From: an uncultured Clostridia bacterium
Lineage (GTDB): Bacteria > Bacillota > Clostridia > TANB77 > CAG-508
NCBI GenBank assembly: GCA_934167135.1
Contig: CAKPKI010000014.1
Location: forward strand, 1-22,907
Direction: 5' to 3'
Length of the DNA stretch: 22,907 nucleotides
This document shows, piece by piece, positions 7,936 to 14,746 of this stretch. Under the pieces are notes generated by a model. It was not told the origin of the DNA, did no database searches, and saw only the letters and a list, made by a program, of their open reading frames with translations. The translations under genes were made by a program, and so were the position numbers. Each line of letters opens with the position of its first letter. Position 1 is the stretch's first letter.

Positions 7936-8122
7936 AAAAATATTTTTAAATATAAACTTTAAATGAAATGACGAATGTACATGGAGAAATTTTAGAAATT
8001 CTTTGCAATTTTATGGAAAGAGTTCACGAGAGTGGAAGGGTGCCATAAAATAAATTAGAATTTCTTAAATTTCGTAATAAGCCGAGGAATGAAATGAAAA
8101 GTTTATATTTAAAAATATTTTT
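7936..8122. repeat. 187-bp full-length hairpin element, copy 1
   Basis: The 5' end (7936-7960) and 3' end (8098-8122) are perfect 25-bp inverted repeats. Inside them a second stem pairs about 7986-8016 with 8043-8073 (including TTTTATGG with CCATAAAA), and an apical hairpin TTCAC-GAGA-GTGGA has its GAGA loop at the exact centre of the element (8028-8031). Two unpaired blocks between outer and inner stems both contain AATGAAATGA. A second copy lies at 22795-22907 in opposite orientation, with about 13 differences in 113 aligned bases and no gap. It fills most of the 392-bp gap between the two transcription units. MITE-like element or structured RNA; no coding potential seen. Confidence 0.8.
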
Positions 8123-8142
8123 TATATATAATAATAAAAAAC

Positions 8143-8178
8143 CTGTCAAAAAGGAATTTTCCCTTCTGACAGATTTTT
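8143..8178 (-). terminator. Rho-independent terminator of the P-type ATPase gene
   Basis: CTGTCA (8143-8148) and TGACAG (8167-8172) form the base of a GC-containing hairpin extended by an AAGGGA/TCCTTT pairing. On the minus strand it starts a few bases after the ATPase stop and runs into TTTTTT. The sequence is nearly symmetric with a T-run on the other side too, so it could work in both directions. Confidence 0.85.
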
Positions 8179-10977
8179 TTATTCTCCTTTAACTGTATTA
8201 ACTTTAAATAATTTCATTAACTCAACAATCACAATTGGGGCAATAATCAAAGCAATTGTCTCAATCATATTATTCATTGGTAATATTGGAATACTAAATA
8301 CATGTCTTAAAGCTGGGACAGCTAATATTACTACCATCAAAAATGCTGATGCCAATACTGCCCAAATTAATATTGAATTTCCAAGTATTCCAGTTTTGAA
8401 TATTGAATTTTTATTATCGCGTATATTAAATACATGAACTAATTCTGAAAATGCCAATACCATAAATGCCATAGTTTGTCCAATCTCTATTTTAGTTTCT
8501 TCTTTTGATACATATTCTCCACCGTTTGCTAATATTTCATCTAGATTATCAATTTCCTCAACAGCTATAGTCTCACCCTCATATTTTACCATAGTTGGCA
8601 ATTTACTATCTGGTGTCGCTAAACCAATTATAAATGCAGCTAGTGTTAAAATTCCAATCATTATACCTTGATAAATAATTCTAAATGTTCTACCTTTTGT
8701 AAATATTCCTTCATCTTTCTTTATTGGTTTTCTATCCATTATATCTCTATTAGCTGGATCAAATGCTAAAGCTAATGCTGGAAATGTATCTGTTACAAGG
8801 TTTATCCATAATATGTGAATTGGAAGTAATAACTGAATCATTGTTACATCAGATATTCCAAATGTCTTTGCTATTAATGGTGCGAATAATGTTGCCAATA
8901 ATAATACAACAACTTCTCCAATATTACAAGAAATTAAGAATTGTATTACTTTTAATATATTATCATAAATGCGTCTTCCTTCTTCTACTGCTGATACTAT
9001 TGTTGCAAAGTTATCATCTGTTAATATAACATCTGCTGCCTCTTTAGCAACTTCTGTTCCAACTTTTCCCATTGCACATCCAATGTCTGCTGTTTTCAAT
9101 GCTGGACTATCATTTACTCCATCACCTGTCATAGCAACAATTTCTCCGTTTGCTTGCCATGCTTTTACTATACGAACTTTATGTTCTGGTGATACTCTTG
9201 CATATACTGAATATTTTCTTATATTTTTAGTCAATTCCTCATCAGATATTTTGTCTAATTCTAATCCTGTTAATGCTTCATCTTCATTTTCTAATATTCC
9301 TAATTTTTTTGCAATTGCAACTGCTGTAATTTTATGGTCACCCGTAATCATTACAGTTTTTATTCCAGCATGTTTACATTTTTCGACTGCTTTTTTAGCT
9401 TCTTCTCTTGGTGGATCTATCATACCTACCATTCCAATAAATGTTAGTCCACTTTCAATAGTTTCCATTTCTTCTTTTGATGGCATATGATCAATGTCTT
9501 TGTATGCAAATGCTAATACTCTTAAGGCTTCTTTTGCCATATGTTCATTGTTTTCTCTTATCCAATTAGCATATTCATCTAAATTTGTTCTTATTTCACC
9601 TTTAAATAAATATGAGTTACATCTTCTTAAAAGCTCATCAACTCCACCTTTTGTATATACTCTATATTTTCCATTGTTTTCATTAACTGTTGTCATTAAT
9701 TTTCTATCAGAATCAAATGGAACTTCTTCTACTCTTGGATTTTCTCTAACAATTGATTCTTGATATTCTAAATTAAATGCCATATCTATTAATGCTGTTT
9801 CTGTTGGGTCTCCTGCAAGTTCTCCTGTTTCTAACATTCTTGAGTCATTACATAACATACAGTTATATACTAATTTATTAAAGTCATCTGTTGTTTCTAC
9901 TTTGTCTACATCAACTGTTACATCATTACAAAATACTTTTTCTACGGTCATTTTGTTTTGTGTTAATGTTCCTGTTTTATCTGAACATATTACTGTACTA
10001 CTTCCTAATGTTTCTACTGCTGGTAATTTTTTTACAATTGCATTTTTCTTTACCATTTTTTGAACACCTATTGCCAATACAATTGTTGATACCGCAACTA
10101 AACCTTCTGGTATTACTGCTACGGCTAAAGAAACCGCTGTCATAAACATACTTATAACATCTTTTCCTTGTAATAATCCTATTACAAATATGAATGCACA
10201 TATTGCAAGTGCTGCAATTCCTAGTGTTTTTCCTAAACTATTTAGCCTTTTTTGAAGTGGTGTTTCTTGTTTTTCTGTTTCATTTAACATTCCCGCTATT
10301 TTCCCTACTTCTGTATTCATTCCTGTTTCTACTACAATTGCTTTTCCTCTACCATAAGTAATTAAGCTTGAAGAAAATAGCATATTTACTCTATCTCCAA
10401 TTCCAATTTCTGTTTCTTCTATAGCTTCTACTGATTTTTCTACTGGAACAGATTCTCCTGTTAATGAACTTTCTTGTGCTTTTAGATTTACCGCCTCTAT
10501 TAATCTTAAATCAGCAGATACATAATCTCCAGTTTCTATTATTACAATATCTCCTGGTACAAGTTCTCTTGCCGGAATAACTTGCTCTTTTCCATCTCTT
10601 ATAACTTTTGCAGCATGTTCACTTAATTTTCTTAATGCTTCTAATGATTTTTCTGCTTTACTTTCTTGTGCTACACCTATAACAGCATTTAATAATACTA
10701 CTATTAATATTATTATTGTATCTGTAAATCCTTCTCCTTGTGCTACTCCTACTACTCCTGATACAATGGCAGCTATTATTAATACTATTATTGAAAAGTC
10801 TTTAAATTGAGCTATAAATTTTTTAATTAATGGTTCTTTTTTCTTTTCTTGTAATTGATTTTCACCATATTTTTGTTTGTTTACTTGAACTTGATTATCA
10901 CTTAGTCCTTTTTCAAAATTTGTTTTTAACTCTTTTTCAACATCTTTTACTTCTTTGTTGAACCAATACTTTTCCAT
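8179..10977 (-). CDS. P2-type cation-transporting ATPase, probable Mn2+/Ca2+ exporter
   Basis: A membrane pump that couples ATP hydrolysis to cation export. The 932-residue protein has the PacL/PMR1/SERCA layout: an N-terminal cation-ATPase domain, the actuator TGES (173-176), TM4 with AVIPEGL (287-293), the phosphorylation motif DKTGTLT (Asp333), and the hinge TGDGVNDSPALK. TM6 reads ILWINLVTDTFPA, whose Asn and Asp match cation ligands of Ca2+/Mn2+ pumps. About ten membrane segments are expected. A hydrophilic insert of about 45 residues (PDSKLPTMVKY to KIEIG) lies in an outer loop of the C-terminal membrane domain. The leader carries a yybP-ykoY manganese riboswitch; that class controls P-type ATPases such as L. 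lactis YoaB and pneumococcal MgtA, so Mn2+ export is the favoured role. AGGAAAGGA precedes the ATG. Sequence alone does not settle Mn2+ against Ca2+. Confidence 0.9.
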   Translation of the reverse strand: MEKYWFNKEVKDVEKELKTNFEKGLSDNQVQVNKQKYGENQLQEKKKEPLIKKFIAQFKDFSIIVLIIAAIVSGVVGVAQGEGFTDTIIILIVVLLNAVIGVAQESKAEKSLEALRKLSEHAAKVIRDGKEQVIPARELVPGDIVIIETGDYVSADLRLIEAVNLKAQESSLTGESVPVEKSVEAIEETEIGIGDRVNMLFSSSLITYGRGKAIVVETGMNTEVGKIAGMLNETEKQETPLQKRLNSLGKTLGIAALAICAFIFVIGLLQGKDVISMFMTAVSLAVAVIPEGLVAVSTIVLAIGVQKMVKKNAIVKKLPAVETLGSSTVICSDKTGTLTQNKMTVEKVFCNDVTVDVDKVETTDDFNKLVYNCMLCNDSRMLETGELAGDPTETALIDMAFNLEYQESIVRENPRVEEVPFDSDRKLMTTVNENNGKYRVYTKGGVDELLRRCNSYLFKGEIRTNLDEYANWIRENNEHMAKEALRVLAFAYKDIDHMPSKEEMETIESGLTFIGMVGMIDPPREEAKKAVEKCKHAGIKTVMITGDHKITAVAIAKKLGILENEDEALTGLELDKISDEELTKNIRKYSVYARVSPEHKVRIVKAWQANGEIVAMTGDGVNDSPALKTADIGCAMGKVGTEVAKEAADVILTDDNFATIVSAVEEGRRIYDNILKVIQFLISCNIGEVVVLLLATLFAPLIAKTFGISDVTMIQLLLPIHILWINLVTDTFPALALAFDPANRDIMDRKPIKKDEGIFTKGRTFRIIYQGIMIGILTLAAFIIGLATPDSKLPTMVKYEGETIAVEEIDNLDEILANGGEYVSKEETKIEIGQTMAFMVLAFSELVHVFNIRDNKNSIFKTGILGNSILIWAVLASAFLMVVILAVPALRHVFSIPILPMNNMIETIALIIAPIVIVELMKLFKVNTVKGE

Positions 10978-11033
10978 TAATATTCATTCCTTTCCTTGTT
11001 TTATATATTATAACCATTTTATAGTAGTTATAA

Positions 11034-11074
11034 GAACAAATAAGAAAAATTTTAAATTTTTCTTTGATTTGTTC
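11034..11074. repeat. Inverted repeat close to the ATPase start
   Basis: GAACAAAT-AAGAAAAATTT pairs with AAATTTTTCTT-TG-ATTTGTTC to make an AU-rich hairpin with one small internal bulge in the ATPase leader, about 55 nt before the start codon. No T-run follows it on the minus strand. Role unknown; it may space or insulate the leader. Confidence 0.6.
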
Positions 11075-11082
11075 TCACCCGA

Positions 11083-11115
11083 TTTGAGTTTTCGACTAGA
11101 AGGAGAAAATCTCAA
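11083..11115. repeat. Inverted repeat in the ATPase leader
   Basis: TTTGAGTTTTC at 11083-11093 and GAAAATCTCAAA at 11104-11115 are complementary apart from one extra base, around a 10-nt loop. It is the third hairpin in the leader downstream of the riboswitch terminator. Function unknown. Confidence 0.5.
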
Positions 11116-11133
11116 ATGGCTAGCGATTGTAGC

Positions 11134-11176
11134 TTTTTATATAATAGGAAAGTATCACTTTCCTATTATATAAAAA
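11134..11176. terminator. 20-bp perfect hairpin in the ATPase leader
   Basis: Arms at 11134-11153 and 11157-11176 are perfectly complementary over 20 bp with a 3-nt loop, and both flanks carry T or A runs. It works as a possible bidirectional terminator. On the minus strand it starts inside the T-run of the riboswitch terminator, so the two are arranged in tandem. It would have to be read through for ATPase expression unless a downstream promoter exists; a minus-strand TATAAT at about 11008-11013 is a possible -10 with a poor -35. Confidence 0.6.
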
Positions 11177-11223
11177 ACAAGACTCCTAAAGAAAAAAACT
11201 TTACATCTTTTCTTTAAAAGTCT
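11172..11223 (-). terminator. Riboswitch expression platform: intrinsic terminator
   Basis: On the minus strand AGAC-TTTT-AAAGAAAA pairs with TTTTCTTT-AGGA-GTCT and is followed by GTTTTTT. Its 5' arm contains the 3' strand of the riboswitch P1 stem (11212-11220), so P1 and the terminator cannot form together. This predicts an ON switch: metal-bound aptamer holds P1, the terminator fails and transcription reaches the ATPase. Confidence 0.75.
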
Positions 11224-11324
11224 CGTTTACTTTTATCTAAAGCTTGTTAACCAGATTTTCTACCCTAATTTATTAGGAAAATCGCGACTGTTGATTAACA
11301 ATTTAAAACTACTCCCTTTTAAGG
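11212..11324 (-). ncRNA. yybP-ykoY manganese riboswitch aptamer
   Basis: The minus-strand sequence carries the class signatures. The 5' P1 strand CCTTAAAAG is followed at once by GGAGTAG (the consensus is AAAGGGGAGUAG). The 3' end AAACGAGACTTTTAAAG matches the conserved AGxGAGACCUUU-like end and closes P1 by 8 of 9 pairs. Between them, TTGTTAA/TTAACAA and GATTTTC/GAAAATC stems flank the internal loop CAGTCGCG opposite CTGG, equivalent to the UCGUCA...CCGG metal-binding loop of the L. lactis aptamer, and a small CTTT-AGAT-AAAG hairpin forms the last junction arm. Known members of the class sense Mn2+ and control Mn2+ exporters, and the next gene here is a P-type cation ATPase. The aptamer begins 13 nt after the tRNA CCA. 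One weak point is that P1 is AU-rich. Confidence 0.87.
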
Positions 11325-11337
11325 TTATATAATATAT

Positions 11338-11412
11338 TGGTGACCCCTACGGGAATCGAACCCATGATTCCACCTTGAGAGGGTGGCGTCTTAACCGCTT
11401 GACCAAGGGGCC
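11338..11412 (-). tRNA. tRNA-Glu (anticodon CUC), CCA encoded
   Basis: The minus strand folds into a standard cloverleaf: acceptor GGCCCCT/AGGGGTC, D arm GGTC-AAGCGGTTAA-GAC, anticodon arm CCACC-CTCTCAA-GGTGG with anticodon CTC (plus positions 11377-11379), T arm ATGGG-TTCGATT-CCCGT, discriminator A and an encoded CCA (11338-11340). The body is very close to the Firmicutes tRNA-Glu sequence. The CUC anticodon reads GAG, whereas UUC is the usual glutamate anticodon in AT-rich genomes; a UUC copy is presumably elsewhere. Confidence 0.96.
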
Positions 11413-11429
11413 AATAAAATTACTCTATA

Positions 11430-11458
11430 TTTATATCATAATTTTAATTATTGGTCAA
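11430..11458 (-). promoter_or_regulatory. Promoter of tRNA-Glu (and probably the riboswitch transcript)
   Basis: TTGACC (11453-11458) and TATAAA (11430-11435) on the minus strand are spaced by exactly 17 nt, with the tRNA 5' end 17 nt after the -10 box. It lies in the 59-nt gap after the VirD4-like gene. No comparable promoter fits between the tRNA CCA and the riboswitch, so it may drive both. Confidence 0.75.
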
Positions 11459-11471
11459 GTGATTTTTAAAT

Positions 11472-13790
11472 TTATTTCTTTTTCTTAAAATTAACTACAA
11501 TTGCGTCTTCATTATCAAATTCAAAATCAGCATCTGTATTATTAATTTGAACCGGATTAAATTCATCTCTTTCATCTACAAAATTTATATGTTTAGGATC
11601 GAATTTTTGTTTTGTAATTTCTTCTGTATCCCCATCACTAGCAACTCCTGGAGTAAATCTAGAAAAATTATACATTTTCATAGGTTGTTCTTCTTTATAT
11701 TTAGATCCTATAAAATCAAATTTTCCTTCTCCAACATCAAATCCACCTTTATCTGTTTTCAATTTAACAGCTGCCATTTTAAAGCTTAGACCAGCCAATT
11801 TATTTGCTTTAAAATAATTAGACCAATCATATCTGACATCTTGATATTTTGAATCATAATCCAATTTAGCCATATCCATATTATTCTTATATTTCCACTC
11901 TCTTTTTAGCATAAATTCTTTCTCCCACCATTCAAGTTCTTCTGGTGTACTATCTCCAACAAATATCTTACTAGCACAGTTTGAAAGAATTGTTTCTTTA
12001 TATTTCATTTCAGGTGAATTTCCTTCTAATTGAGCAAGGTTTTGAGTTGTTATTACAGTTGCTACTTTATACTTACGATATAAAGTGAATATTGCTTCTG
12101 TATCTTTACATACAAAATCTGGGAATTCATCAATATATAGAAAATGTGGAATCCTACTATCTTCATTTCCTGTTCTTCTTAAAACTGCATTTTGCATTGA
12201 CAATATAAAGAATAATCCAAATGCTTTATGTGTAGTTCTACCTAAATCTCCTCTACGTGTACATACAAGTGTAATCTCTCCGTTTTTTAATGCCTTATCA
12301 AAATCTATATTATTATGTCTATTGCATAATATTGATTTTACTCCTGGTAATCTTAATAAATTATCTAATTGTGCAACTGCAATATAAATATCTTTTTCTG
12401 TTTCTTGTCTTCCAGAACTATTTGCATAAAAGTTTTTCTTAAAATATCTAATTTGTGCACTATATTTTTCTGATAATTCTTCGTCAGCATTCATTATTTC
12501 ACTCATTTTTTGTACCAAATCAAAATTTGTAAGCATTTTTAATAAATCTTCTAAATTTGGTATTTTTCCATCATTCATTCTAGGATACATTTCTTTTAAC
12601 ATAATTGCTATATTTTCTAATGCTTGTATTATAAATTCTTCTCTATACATTTCTTCTTTTTCTAAGTGATTACTTGCATACATTCCCTTTAATGCTGATG
12701 AAATTGTTACTGCAATTTTGGTTGGATCATCATAAACAAATGGGTTTAGCCCTATTGAGTTTGAGTTTGAAGGATCTATTATATTGCATTTTATATGATA
12801 ATTTTTACACACCTTCATTATTCTAGATACAGATTCAAAATCTGGTGCTAATAATGTTAAACCAAGATTTCTATATATTATTTCATCATCGAATGAAGCT
12901 AATATCATTTTTTTCATGTATCCTTTGTATACTGCTTCTTTTCCAGATACTGGTGTAATCATATTCAAATTAAAATTTTCATTCAAATATTCATTATCAT
13001 AAGGCTTATTTAATACTGCTATTCCAGTCTTTAATGCTGTATATCCCATTTCTTTTGCATTTGCTATATAAAAGGCTTTTTTCTCAATATCTTTTGCCAT
13101 CATTGGTTCTAATATTAATGATGTTTTTCCTGTTCCAGAACCTCCACAGGCTAATAAAGATTGATATCTACTTTTTTCCATAAATATCATTTTTTTACCA
13201 TTTTCATAATTATTGCACATATGCATATCACATGTAAATGGTCCATGACCAACTGATTCATCAGCCAAACTAATTCCTTTAAAATCCCATATAGATCTTG
13301 ATTTATCTTTACTATCTAATATATCAAGTCTTACCCATTTATATACACCATAAAATGTTGTTAGTGGTAAATACAATGCTATTGCAGTTAGTGCTGGTCT
13401 TATTAATTCTGAATAATTTGTTACCAATTCTGTATATCCAGGTAATGATATTAAAAATAGCCATACTCCTCTATTAATCCACTGCACAAACATTGACATA
13501 GCAACTATATACAATGTTATTGCATATGTAAGGAATAATGTTATTTTCATATTTTTAGATGTTGCAAATTCTGTCGATGGAGAAAATAAATATGCAAATA
13601 TAGGGCAAGCTAATGCCAATGTATATTGAAATGGTCCCCAATATGATACTGATACACCTGTAAATATCATAAATAACATTTCTACTAGTCTATCTACTAC
13701 TATATATAATGATACTAATGTTAATATATATGTTGCAAATGTGTTTCTACTTGCATGAATTTTTTTCAAAAATTTATCTATTATTTTCAT
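11472..13790 (-). CDS. Orphan VirD4/TraG-type coupling ATPase (TraM-recognition family)
   Basis: A membrane-anchored hexameric-type ATPase of the family that couples DNA or protein substrates to type IV secretion channels. The 772-residue product begins with four or five hydrophobic segments (about residues 18-152), more than the two of classical VirD4. It then has Walker A GGSGTGKT (216-223), Walker B FLYIDEF (550-556), TTQN (581-584), and an acidic, Asp/Asn-rich tail ending in KKKK. I chose the ATG at 13788-13790, preceded by AGAAAGGA; an in-frame GTG eight codons earlier would contain that ribosome binding site. There is no relaxase, VirB4, VirB6 or pilus gene nearby. Neighbours are a metal exporter 87 nt upstream and tRNA-Glu downstream. 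Its function outside conjugation is not known to me; it could be a relic of an integrated element or a domesticated transporter. Confidence 0.83.
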   Translation of the reverse strand: MKIIDKFLKKIHASRNTFATYILTLVSLYIVVDRLVEMLFMIFTGVSVSYWGPFQYTLALACPIFAYLFSPSTEFATSKNMKITLFLTYAITLYIVAMSMFVQWINRGVWLFLISLPGYTELVTNYSELIRPALTAIALYLPLTTFYGVYKWVRLDILDSKDKSRSIWDFKGISLADESVGHGPFTCDMHMCNNYENGKKMIFMEKSRYQSLLACGGSGTGKTSLILEPMMAKDIEKKAFYIANAKEMGYTALKTGIAVLNKPYDNEYLNENFNLNMITPVSGKEAVYKGYMKKMILASFDDEIIYRNLGLTLLAPDFESVSRIMKVCKNYHIKCNIIDPSNSNSIGLNPFVYDDPTKIAVTISSALKGMYASNHLEKEEMYREEFIIQALENIAIMLKEMYPRMNDGKIPNLEDLLKMLTNFDLVQKMSEIMNADEELSEKYSAQIRYFKKNFYANSSGRQETEKDIYIAVAQLDNLLRLPGVKSILCNRHNNIDFDKALKNGEITLVCTRRGDLGRTTHKAFGLFFILSMQNAVLRRTGNEDSRIPHFLYIDEFPDFVCKDTEAIFTLYRKYKVATVITTQNLAQLEGNSPEMKYKETILSNCASKIFVGDSTPEELEWWEKEFMLKREWKYKNNMDMAKLDYDSKYQDVRYDWSNYFKANKLAGLSFKMAAVKLKTDKGGFDVGEGKFDFIGSKYKEEQPMKMYNFSRFTPGVASDGDTEEITKQKFDPKHINFVDERDEFNPVQINNTDADFEFDNEDAIVVNFKKKK

Positions 13791-13843
13791 TTTTCTTTGT
13801 TCCTTTCTAGGCACAATATATTATTACATATATATTATCCTAC

Positions 13844-13878
13844 AAATTAGCCTAAAATACAAGTTTTTTTGCTAATTT
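13844..13878. repeat. Short inverted repeat after the metal exporter gene
   Basis: AAATTAGC (13844-13851) and GCTAATTT (13871-13878) are perfect 8-bp complements across a 19-nt loop, right at the stop codon of the exporter gene. No T-run follows on the minus strand, so it is at most a weak terminator or processing site before the VirD4-like gene. Confidence 0.3.
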
Positions 13879-14732
13879 TATAATAATATTTCCAAAATAA
13901 CACCTGATATTACTCCTATTGCATATAATATCCCTACTATACTTAAATTTTCTTTAACATTTTTATTTGTTCTTAGCAAAACTATTAATCCTACACCAGC
14001 ATTCACAGACACTCCTGATATCAATACTGGCATTGATATTACTTTTTCAATAAATAGTTCTGTTAATATTACTGATGATGCACAATTAGGAATTAAACCT
14101 ATTATACTTGCCACAATAGGTCCCAATATTACATTTTTGCTCATAAAATGGGCAATTGATTCTTCTCCAATATATGTAATAATTCCATTTAACACAAATG
14201 TAATTATAAATATAAATATTGTTATATTTAATGTATGTTTTAATGAAGAGGAAACAATTCCCTCTTCACAATGGCAATGGTCATGCTCACATAATTCTTC
14301 AATGTGTTGATTTTCTGTTTTATCTTTTTTTATAAAGTTTAATATGATATCTATCATAAATCCCGCTAATATTCCCAGAATTAATTTTATTGCTAATATT
14401 GTTAATATTGTTTTAACTGGTACGGATTCAGTTACTAATATTGGCAACATTTCGTCAGAAGTTGTTATATATACTGCAATCAATGTTCCCATAGTTATTA
14501 CTCTTCCAGAATATAAATTTGTTGCAGATACAGAAAATCCACATTGTGGAAATATTCCAGTTATTGCCCCTAACAATGGACCAAATTTTCCAGACTTTTT
14601 TATAGTATCTCTTAATTTATTACTTGTTTTATGTTCTATATACTCCATTATTAAATATGTGATAAATAAAAACGGTATTAATTTTAAAGTATCTATTGCG
14701 GTGTCTTGCAATATTTCTAATATATTTTGCAT
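13878..14732 (-). CDS. Putative 10-TM heavy-metal exporter (ArsP_2-like permease)
   Basis: An integral membrane protein of 284 residues that resembles the family called 'putative manganese transporter / 10TM heavy-metal exporter'. About eight to ten hydrophobic segments are visible. The two halves are related: GPLLGAITGIFPQCGFS (51-67) in the first matches GPIVASIIGLIPNCASS (204-220) in the second, each with a Pro-x-Cys inside a membrane segment. A hydrophilic central loop, HIEELCEHDHCHCEE (143-157), is rich in His, Cys and acidic residues and looks like a soft-metal or transition-metal site. The gene starts 14 nt after obgE ends and should share its transcript. The substrate is not determined; Mn2+, Zn2+ or arsenicals are all possible. 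Confidence 0.75.
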   Translation of the reverse strand: MQNILEILQDTAIDTLKLIPFLFITYLIMEYIEHKTSNKLRDTIKKSGKFGPLLGAITGIFPQCGFSVSATNLYSGRVITMGTLIAVYITTSDEMLPILVTESVPVKTILTILAIKLILGILAGFMIDIILNFIKKDKTENQHIEELCEHDHCHCEEGIVSSSLKHTLNITIFIFIITFVLNGIITYIGEESIAHFMSKNVILGPIVASIIGLIPNCASSVILTELFIEKVISMPVLISGVSVNAGVGLIVLLRTNKNVKENLSIVGILYAIGVISGVILEILL

Positions 14733-14746
14733 TTTATCCTCCTAAT

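Noticed and set aside
8969..10201. Several open frames (up to 173 codons) overlapping the P-type ATPase gene
   Set aside because: All are shadows of a 932-codon gene with every family motif; they show Ser/Ile/Leu bias typical of antisense frames and no family resemblance.
13791..13814. GTG start eight codons upstream for the VirD4-like gene
   Set aside because: The AGAAAGGA ribosome binding site of the ATG lies within that extension.
11338..13877. Integrative element at tRNA-Glu carrying the VirD4 gene
   Set aside because: No integrase, relaxase or duplicated tRNA 3' end was found, and the VirD4 gene lies on the 5' side of the tRNA.
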